From an uncultured Spirochaetaceae bacterium (GTDB lineage Bacteria; Spirochaetota; Spirochaetia; Treponematales; Treponemataceae), in the NCBI GenBank assembly GCA_902766345.1, contig CACXDK010000326.1, positions 1-14,272 on the forward strand: a DNA stretch of 14,272 bases, read 5' to 3'. Both the position numbers and the translations under genes were made by a program. Every line of letters starts with the position of its first letter. Within the stretch, counting starts at the first letter, position 1. A model generated the notes under the pieces. The model did not search any database, had not been told where the DNA came from, and saw nothing but the letters and a program-made list of their open reading frames with translations. Of this stretch, positions 7,727 to 12,649 are shown one piece after another.

Positions 7727-7761
7727 AAAAAAAACCTGATACGCATAAACGTAATCAGGTT
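7727..7761 (-). terminator. Intrinsic terminator between precursor and UvrA-like gene
   Basis: On the minus strand AACCTGATTACG and CGTATCAGGTT pair as an 11-bp stem with one bulged base around a six-base loop, followed by eight T. The T-run ends five bases before the ribosome binding site of the UvrA-like gene. The position suggests a partial terminator, giving much precursor mRNA and less of the downstream genes. Confidence 0.85.
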
Positions 7762-7793
7762 ATCAAAGATATCTTTAAAATGATTAGAAGAAA

Positions 7794-7889
7794 TTAACGA
7801 GGTCGACAATTACCTACACAATTTCCGCCTGGGGTCCTGCAGACAATTTCTTTGAGCATTTCTTCCAAGGCAACATTTACATTATCCAT
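7794..7889 (-). CDS. 31-residue Cys-rich RiPP precursor peptide
   Basis: A 32-codon frame starts at 7889 with GAGGAGG (7900-7906) ten bases upstream and ends with TAA at 7794-7796. The product has an acidic helical leader, MDNVNVALEEMLKEI, and a Cys/Gly core, VCRTPGGNCVGNCRPR, with cysteines at 17, 24 and 28 (C-x6-C-x3-C). The split between acidic leader and Cys/Gly/Arg core, its position 30 bases behind a radical-SAM/SPASM gene, and the terminator directly after it are the expected layout of a RiPP precursor. The modification cannot be read from sequence; thioether links from the three Cys or cyclophane-type carbon bonds are both plausible for SPASM enzymes. The basic end RPR would suit a nucleic-acid target. 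There is no double-Gly protease site at the leader/core boundary; the only GG is inside the core (21-22). Confidence 0.8.
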   Translation of the reverse strand: MDNVNVALEEMLKEIVCRTPGGNCVGNCRPR

Positions 7890-7907
7890 AGTATAGTATC
7901 CTCCTCA

Positions 7908-7936
7908 ACTATAATAAGTTTATTCCAATCTTTCAA
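7908..7936 (-). promoter_or_regulatory. Possible internal promoter for the precursor gene
   Basis: TTGAAA (7931-7936), a 17-base spacer and TATAGT (7908-7913) on the minus strand, each five of six to consensus, lie across the end of the second radical-SAM gene. Together with the terminator after the precursor this could give a separate short precursor mRNA. Against it, a start about seven bases downstream would fall inside the GAGGAGG, so the true start or -10 may differ. Confidence 0.35.
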
Positions 7937-9164
7937 AACTTTCAAGCATTTTTTTTAATAGTTCCAATTTATACGCATCTGAGCAATTATTACGTAATAT
8001 TAAGTGAGGTATATTCTCAATATTGAAGATTTGATCACTACCTTCGAAGAATTCCATTCTACATTTATCTCCGCAAATATATCTAAAATCACATTTATTG
8101 CATGGTTCCAAATAATCTATGCAAGTTTTTTTAGAAATTGTCTGTGCCATCTGAAAAATTTGTTTCATATCAGTGTTTCTTATAGTACCAATTTTTGGAA
8201 TATCTTTTATACATGTGCAAAATGTAAAATCTCCATTTGAATCAACAACAATTTTACCATAACCACAATTCAATAATGGTTTTTGATGGAGTTCGGCAAA
8301 AGCCCCTATTACATAGTCAGAATAAATTTGACTCAATATGTATTCAGAGTTTTTTGCATAAGTCAGATTCTTTTCAAAAGACCTTTCTATGTTTCTACCT
8401 TGTAGCAATCCATCAGAAAAAACTATGAAAAAATTATTATCTTTATATTTATTTACCATTTTTCGACCAAATTCGATATATTTCTCTTTTTCATTTTCAA
8501 ATCCATATAGAGGCGTCATCGCTAATGTTACATTAATCCCCTTATTAATGAATTTATCAATGCATTCTAGTGTTTTCTTAAAAACTCCTGAGCCTCTGAT
8601 TTTAGAATTAGTATCTTCATTATAACCATCAATGCTAATTTGAATTTCATTAGCATATTTCGAACACCTTTCTATACTCTCATCATTCCACATCGTTCCA
8701 TTAGTTAAAACAAGCTTTTCTATATTTTGAAAGCTGTTTGTATACTCCAATAAATCAAGAAAATCGTTTGACATTAAAACTTCTCCACCAGTAAATACAA
8801 TACGTTTTCCACCATTGTCACAAAAATCTTTTATTAGTTTTGATTTTTCCTCAAAAGACAATTCGTTTTCTAAACCATCTTTACAACGCATATAGCAATG
8901 AGGACATTTTAAATTACATTTGTTTGTTGTATAAAATTGTAATGTTAAGTTTTTGTACTCAGGAAGAGGGGCAAAAAAATGCTTTGTTTGTAATTTATCT
9001 ATTATTTTGAGATGTTGTTTTGGTCTATTTAACGCTGCTGTATATATATCTAACTCTTTTTCTTCTATTACGTACCATCTGCTATTTTTATGATTAACAA
9101 GTATTATTTTATCTCTTAAATTATAACAAGCAATATTTTCACATAAGATCTTTTTATTTAGCAT
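7920..9164 (-). CDS. Radical-SAM/SPASM peptide maturase 2
   Basis: The likely protein is 414 residues, starting at 9164, where AAGGAG (9174-9179) lies nine bases upstream. The frame is open to an ATG at 9203, but that start has no ribosome binding site and lies inside the previous gene. Residues 1-70 look like a PqqD-type leader-recognition fold (IILVNHKNSRWYVIEEKELD). The [4Fe-4S]/SAM site is CNLKCPHC (83-90), followed by KRIVFTGGEVLM, with GGEV in place of the usual GGEP. The SPASM region shows the seven-Cys pattern: CGYGKIVVDSNGDFTFC, then CNKCDFRYICGDKC, then a final Cys in LRNNC. Such enzymes install crosslinks or other radical modifications in precursor peptides. The precursor gene follows by 30 bases, and the upstream maturase ends six bases before this start, so the enzymes are coupled. 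Confidence 0.9.
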   Translation of the reverse strand: MLNKKILCENIACYNLRDKIILVNHKNSRWYVIEEKELDIYTAALNRPKQHLKIIDKLQTKHFFAPLPEYKNLTLQFYTTNKCNLKCPHCYMRCKDGLENELSFEEKSKLIKDFCDNGGKRIVFTGGEVLMSNDFLDLLEYTNSFQNIEKLVLTNGTMWNDESIERCSKYANEIQISIDGYNEDTNSKIRGSGVFKKTLECIDKFINKGINVTLAMTPLYGFENEKEKYIEFGRKMVNKYKDNNFFIVFSDGLLQGRNIERSFEKNLTYAKNSEYILSQIYSDYVIGAFAELHQKPLLNCGYGKIVVDSNGDFTFCTCIKDIPKIGTIRNTDMKQIFQMAQTISKKTCIDYLEPCNKCDFRYICGDKCRMEFFEGSDQIFNIENIPHLILRNNCSDAYKLELLKKMLESFERLE

Positions 9165-9169
9165 ATGAT

Positions 9170-10546
9170 TTAACTCCTTGTCATTTTTTCGTATAAATCC
9201 CAAATTAGAAATTCAAGGATTTTTTTTGTTTGTATACAAAAACCAAAATCTATATTCATGTCTTCAAGATTTGCTTTTTTGTTTATTATGCAACCACCAC
9301 CACAGACACTTATTGCATAGCAGTTGATGCATTTGTGATAGAAAATAGGTGAGTTATTTGTCCAATCTTGTATTTCCCTACTGTTATTTAAATTTATTTT
9401 ATCAGGAACCGTAAATACGTTCCAAGATGTATTTTGTTCGCCTTTTTTACAGCCATGACAAATGTGAATATCACCATTAGGATAAAAGCATATTTGCCCC
9501 CCTGCAACAGCCGCACAATCAGCATATAGGAATTGTCTTGTTGCAAATGCTTTAATTTTTCTAGAAATTCTATCTTCTACAATACCCAAAATTCTCGCTT
9601 TTTTCCAAAAGTTAATAATATATTCAGCAGCATTTTCGTAGTAAGTATTTTGCTTAATCATTTTATCACAAATTAATGTATTGAAACTGACTGCATTTAT
9701 TTTTTTTTCTTCAAAAAAAAGCAACAACTCTTCCGGGGATGTTTTCAATGCATTTTCAGTTAATGTCATTGAGAGACCAAAGATACAATTGTATTTTTTT
9801 AATAAGTCAATTCCTTCTAAAATTTTATAAAAAGCAGGATTCGTAGAACTCCTAAAAATTCGATTCTGATTCGCGAAAAATGTTGGACCATCAAGTGATA
9901 TTGAAATATTAATTTTATTATCTGCAAAAAACTTAGCTATTTCAGGTGTTATTAAAGTACCGTTGGTTACTACAGAAAATGATATTTCAAAAGGGCAAAA
10001 ATTAGTATTGCGGAATTGTTTATATAGTTGTACGGTTCTTTGTAATGTCTTAAAATTTAGTAAGGGTTCGCCTCCATAGAAAATGATTTCACGTCTTGTT
10101 TGATTATTAACACCTGACAAAATGGATTGTTTAATAAAGAAAATCAGACTTTTTTCGGCGGTTTCAAAGTCTAGGGCCTTGTTACAATTATTTTTAGATA
10201 AATCTCCATTTCCTAAAAAACAATAACTACAAGCTAAATTGCAAGCTTCTGTTAGAATAAAATATGAGATTGTAATTTGTGGTTTGGGAATATTTTTTTT
10301 AATACCATCTAGTAAGTTTTCTTCATGTTTATCTTTAGTATGTATAAAATCATTTTTTATGAAAGTCTTTAATAAGTTATCCTTTTGACCTAATCCGTTA
10401 TTACATAAATCGTTTTCTAATAAATTATGTTGTTCCTGGGTAAGGTAAATAGTTTTTGAAGTTATTGAATGATAATAACAGAAAATACCATCTTTTTTAA
10501 AAATATGAATATAAGGTGATAAAGTGTATGATGTTTCATGTTGCAT
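9170..10546 (-). CDS. Radical-SAM/SPASM peptide maturase 1
   Basis: This 458-residue protein has an N-terminal 90 residues that resemble a PqqD-like or other peptide-recognition region (DGIFCYYHSITSKTIYLTQE). The radical-SAM cluster motif is CNLACSYC (102-109), then IIFYGGEPLLNF (GGEP at 158-161) and TNGTLI. The SPASM region is complete: CAAVAGGQICFYPNGDIHIC, then CINCYAISVCGGGC (406-419) and a final Cys at 437. The same seven-Cys pattern occurs in anaerobic sulfatase-maturating enzymes and RiPP maturases; absence of any sulfatase and presence of a precursor gene favour the latter. It is the first gene of the cluster. No ribosome binding site precedes 10546, so its start is less certain than its frame. 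It differs clearly from maturase 2, suggesting two successive or different modifications. Confidence 0.9.
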   Translation of the reverse strand: MQHETSYTLSPYIHIFKKDGIFCYYHSITSKTIYLTQEQHNLLENDLCNNGLGQKDNLLKTFIKNDFIHTKDKHEENLLDGIKKNIPKPQITISYFILTEACNLACSYCFLGNGDLSKNNCNKALDFETAEKSLIFFIKQSILSGVNNQTRREIIFYGGEPLLNFKTLQRTVQLYKQFRNTNFCPFEISFSVVTNGTLITPEIAKFFADNKINISISLDGPTFFANQNRIFRSSTNPAFYKILEGIDLLKKYNCIFGLSMTLTENALKTSPEELLLFFEEKKINAVSFNTLICDKMIKQNTYYENAAEYIINFWKKARILGIVEDRISRKIKAFATRQFLYADCAAVAGGQICFYPNGDIHICHGCKKGEQNTSWNVFTVPDKINLNNSREIQDWTNNSPIFYHKCINCYAISVCGGGCIINKKANLEDMNIDFGFCIQTKKILEFLIWDLYEKMTRS

Positions 10547-10686
10547 ATTTGAATGGTTTCAAAAATTTAAAAATTAGTCAACATTCTTTTTGACAGCAAT
10601 CCTTATATTTTAAAATTTAGCTTATCAGGTCAAGTCTTTTCCCCATACCAGCATTATCTTATAACCATGAACAAAACAATAAATAA

Positions 10687-10965
10687 AACATAGTCGGGCG
10701 ATGTTCTTTCCGTGAACCGCGGGCTGTACAAACATTATTCGGGCGGAACCAGACACGAACTTTCTTCGCGCAAAGCCTATATCAGAAAGACGGAGAGGTT
10801 CAGATTGAAACAAAATGCGCAGAATCTTTCAGCCGGAAAAAAACTGTAATGCGTGCATTGAATGCCGTTAGAAGCGAAAAAGGCCTGATTGTTATTGCAA
10901 AAACAATTGACCCAGCAAAAGAACAATTCCGTAAAATCATCGGTACAAAACTGTTGTTAGAGTAA
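10687..10965 (+). pseudogene. Start-less coding remnant between clusters
   Basis: A plus-strand frame is open from just after a TAA at 10684 to a TAA at 10963 but has no usable start until an internal ATG at 10849. It reads REPRAVQTLFGRNQTRTFFA, then QKDGEVQIETKCAESFSRKK, then MRALNAVRSEKGLIVIAKTI and ends FRKIIGTKLLLE. Composition is less AT-rich than in the neighbouring RiPP cluster. I read it as the C-terminal piece of a lost gene, family not recognised. The rest of 10547-11020 holds no gene I can support; a TTGACT at 10576-10581 on the minus strand might be a -35 for the RiPP cluster, but no good -10 goes with it. Confidence 0.4.
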
Positions 10966-11020
10966 TCCTTAGAATGATTCTGAATCGCTCTCACTAGAAG
11001 AACACTTTTAATTTATTGAT

Positions 11021-11200
11021 TCACATCAGTTTTTTTAACAGTCCTTTTTCTACTCCAAAGTCAAAGGTTTTATGAGAAAGAGTTTCTTCCCGCTGCTTAA
11101 TTTCGCCTGTCTTTTCGTCTTTGACGGTAACCAAAACAGAGAAATTATCTCCGTTATCCCGAAGAATTTTTAGCGTATTGCTTTTATACTTACCAACCAT
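11021..11200 (-). CDS. 59-residue small protein
   Basis: A 60-codon frame starts at 11200 with AGGAGA (11206-11211) five bases upstream and ends with TGA at 11021-11023. The product begins MVGKYKSNTLKILRDNGDNF, continues SVLVTVKDEKTGEIKQREET and ends FGVEKGLLKKLM. It is soluble and charged, with alternating residues that suggest a small beta-rich fold. No family is recognised. Its ribosome binding site lies ten bases after the T-run of the terminator that closes the upstream small-peptide operon, so it depends on read-through or on a promoter I cannot see. Confidence 0.65.
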   Translation of the reverse strand: MVGKYKSNTLKILRDNGDNFSVLVTVKDEKTGEIKQREETLSHKTFDFGVEKGLLKKLM

Positions 11201-11220
11201 AAAAATCTCCTATATTTCAG

Positions 11221-11256
11221 AAAAAACCGCCACGCAACGGTATTACCGCCCGTGGC
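11221..11256 (-). terminator. Intrinsic terminator of the small-peptide operon
   Basis: On the minus strand an outer stem GCCACG/CGTGGC (11251-11256 with 11229-11234) encloses an inner CGGTA-A-TACCG hairpin. The outer stem is followed by GG and six T (11221-11226). It closes the operon from 12477, or attenuates it, because the 59-residue gene begins directly after. Confidence 0.85.
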
Positions 11257-11264
11257 TCCAACAG

Positions 11265-11345
11265 TTACTTTTCTTCCTCTAAGGCTTCTTGGACTCTTTG
11301 TTTAAAAGCTTCCCGGCGTTTTTTCAAAGCTGCATAGCCAGCCAT
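11265..11345 (-). CDS. 26-residue basic helical peptide
   Basis: The frame starts at the ATG directly after the TAA of the 27-residue gene (TAA and ATG abut at 11346/11345) and ends at 11265. AAAAGGTG (11351-11358), inside the preceding gene, serves as ribosome binding site. The product starts MAGYAALKKRREAFKQRVQE and ends ALEEEK: one charged helix, basic then acidic. It is too short for a family call. Zero-gap coupling and the terminator directly behind it favour a real gene; it could instead be a chance frame. Confidence 0.55.
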   Translation of the reverse strand: MAGYAALKKRREAFKQRVQEALEEEK

Positions 11346-11429
11346 TTATACACCTTTTGCCGCACCTTTTGCCACAAGAATCCCTGTTGCCACTACGAGT
11401 ACAAGTTGAACCATAGTTTTTATACGCAT
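11346..11429 (-). CDS. 27-residue hydrophobic peptide
   Basis: A strong AAGGAGG (11437-11443) seven bases upstream of the ATG at 11429 makes this a convincing gene despite its size. The product is MRIKTMVQLVLVVATGILVA followed by KGAAKGV: short basic start, one hydrophobic helix (about residues 6-20) and a basic Lys/Gly/Ala tail. Such peptides can be single-pass membrane regulators, small toxins of the type I kind, or bacteriocin-like; sequence does not decide. The gene lies 18 bases behind the 111-residue gene and abuts the 26-residue gene. Confidence 0.65.
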   Translation of the reverse strand: MRIKTMVQLVLVVATGILVAKGAAKGV

Positions 11430-11447
11430 AGTTACACCTCCTTTGAA

Positions 11448-11783
11448 TTACAAAATATCCGAAATATCGTGAGTTTTTGCTTCAGTATATATTTTCTCAT
11501 ACAATCCACTCCTGAAGTTTTCAATTGCAGATTGCAATACACTTTTGATATGGATGCATGCACAATCAGCATAAATTTCAGGATATACAGACTGATCATG
11601 CCTTGCAAAGTTCCAACGTTCGCAAAAATCGTAAATCCATGTATCACACCAGTCCTCATCTGAAAGAACCGCACGGATTAACTCATGAAAAGCGATTTGC
11701 AAACACCTTTTTTCTTCTTCTGGCATACAACCCAAAAGGTCACACTCTTCCTGTGAAAGAGTAATAAAATTCGTAAAATTCAT
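11448..11783 (-). CDS. Cys-rich, acidic 111-residue protein
   Basis: The start at 11783 is chosen because GGAGG (11789-11793) lies five bases upstream; an ATG four codons earlier (11795) would place that site inside the gene. The 111-residue protein has seven cysteines (14, 19, 27, 46, 54, 74, 76) and is acidic, with ITLSQEECDLLGCMPEEEKR, then DEDWCDTWIYDFCERWNFAR and YADCACIHIKSVLQSAIENF. There is no signal peptide, so the Cys may bind metal in the cytoplasm. No family is recognised. It follows the 225-residue gene by 16 bases and is clearly in its operon. Confidence 0.7.
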   Translation of the reverse strand: MNFTNFITLSQEECDLLGCMPEEEKRCLQIAFHELIRAVLSDEDWCDTWIYDFCERWNFARHDQSVYPEIYADCACIHIKSVLQSAIENFRSGLYEKIYTEAKTHDISDIL

Positions 11784-11799
11784 AGAAACCTCCATTTCC

Positions 11800-12477
11800 T
11801 TATGCGATTTCTTCAGGAGATATTTCTCCTCTGAAGTTTTTTAAAAGTTCGAATGTTTCATCATTATTAAAATGAGCACGGAGAGGGTGCCTTTTTTTGA
11901 AACAAATTTTCGGTTCTTCGGGAATGCGATTCTCAAAGATAAAATTAGCCATCGCAAGTCTCTGTTCCTGCTGATTTTGACATTTAAAGAAAGCATTTCC
12001 CCGCATTATTCGACACCCCTCAAAAAATTCCGCTTCTGAAATTTCTTGAACCGTAAAAATCGCAAATTTGTGATCATGCTTGACTCTTGGGGAATTTCGA
12101 ATTTTTCTTGCCGCTTCCCTTGCATTTTCAGCACAGCAAAAAAAATCATTAGGAAGGTAATAATTCATCCCCACATGTCCGCATCGTGCGACCACCTTAA
12201 AATATTTTTTAAGCTTTTTACGGTGAACAGATTTTGGAAACCATACAATTTTTTTAGAACTTTCAGATAGCTCCGGAGTCCCCTCCTTCTCTTCTTGAAC
12301 AAGGTTTGAATTCTGAGAAAAATCTGTATTCGGCTCCTGGTTTGGTAATTTTCTTCCCCTTAACCTAGAAATGCCATCCGATTTTTTCTCACGACGCCTC
12401 AAATAAAAGACACTTGCTGTCAGCCCCGCTAATCCGGCTGCACAACCCAAGATTGATAAAATTATAGTTTTATTCAT
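11800..12477 (-). CDS. Membrane-anchored 225-residue protein with a conserved-looking Cys/His domain
   Basis: The start at 12477 is fixed by GAGGAGG (12484-12490). Residues 4-26 (TIILSILGCAAGLAGLTASV) form an N-terminal membrane anchor followed by a basic RRREKK, so the rest should be cytoplasmic. A low-complexity linker (about 35-75) leads to a domain with KVVARCGHVGMNYYLPNDFF, CAENAREAARKIRNSPRVKH and FECRI/CQNQQEQR-like elements. I believe similar CGHVG...AENxxEAA...PRVKH regions occur in proteins of anaerobic Firmicutes and spirochaetes, but I cannot name the family. As first gene it leads the operon with the Cys-rich protein and the tiny peptides. Its role is unknown; a membrane partner for the small peptides is a guess. 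Confidence 0.75.
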   Translation of the reverse strand: MNKTIILSILGCAAGLAGLTASVFYLRRREKKSDGISRLRGRKLPNQEPNTDFSQNSNLVQEEKEGTPELSESSKKIVWFPKSVHRKKLKKYFKVVARCGHVGMNYYLPNDFFCCAENAREAARKIRNSPRVKHDHKFAIFTVQEISEAEFFEGCRIMRGNAFFKCQNQQEQRLAMANFIFENRIPEEPKICFKKRHPLRAHFNNDETFELLKNFRGEISPEEIA

Positions 12478-12496
12478 ATTTTTCCTCCTCGATTAA

Positions 12497-12525
12497 AATA
12501 TAATGCCTAATTAATTAAATGTCAA
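12497..12525 (-). promoter_or_regulatory. Promoter of the small-peptide operon
   Basis: On the minus strand TTGACA (12520-12525), a 17-base spacer and TATATT (12497-12502). The predicted start is near 12490, at the edge of the GAGGAGG, giving a very short leader. The -35 region is nearly identical to that of the acidic-protein operon. Confidence 0.7.
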
Positions 12526-12613
12526 CAATTATTTTTACTATTTTTATATTACAATCTATTTTTTATTAACATTTATTTTATTTAATCAATATATTAGATT
12601 CTACTCACTAATA

Positions 12614-12643
12614 TTGACAAAATCAATTTATTTTTTTTATACT
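12614..12643 (+). promoter_or_regulatory. Promoter of the HTH/P-loop fusion gene, leaderless geometry
   Basis: A perfect TTGACA (12614-12619), an 18-base spacer and TATACT (12638-12643). Only six bases separate the -10 from the ATG at 12650, so transcription should start at the start codon, and no ribosome binding site is present. Confidence 0.65.
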
Positions 12644-12649
12644 ATTACT

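Noticed and set aside
10625..10994. Two minus-strand frames over the remnant region
   Set aside because: They have no ribosome binding sites, and the plus-strand frame 10687-10965 has the more protein-like composition.
11289..11663. Plus-strand open frame of 124 codons
   Set aside because: Antisense to three small genes that each have ribosome binding sites; the product is not protein-like.
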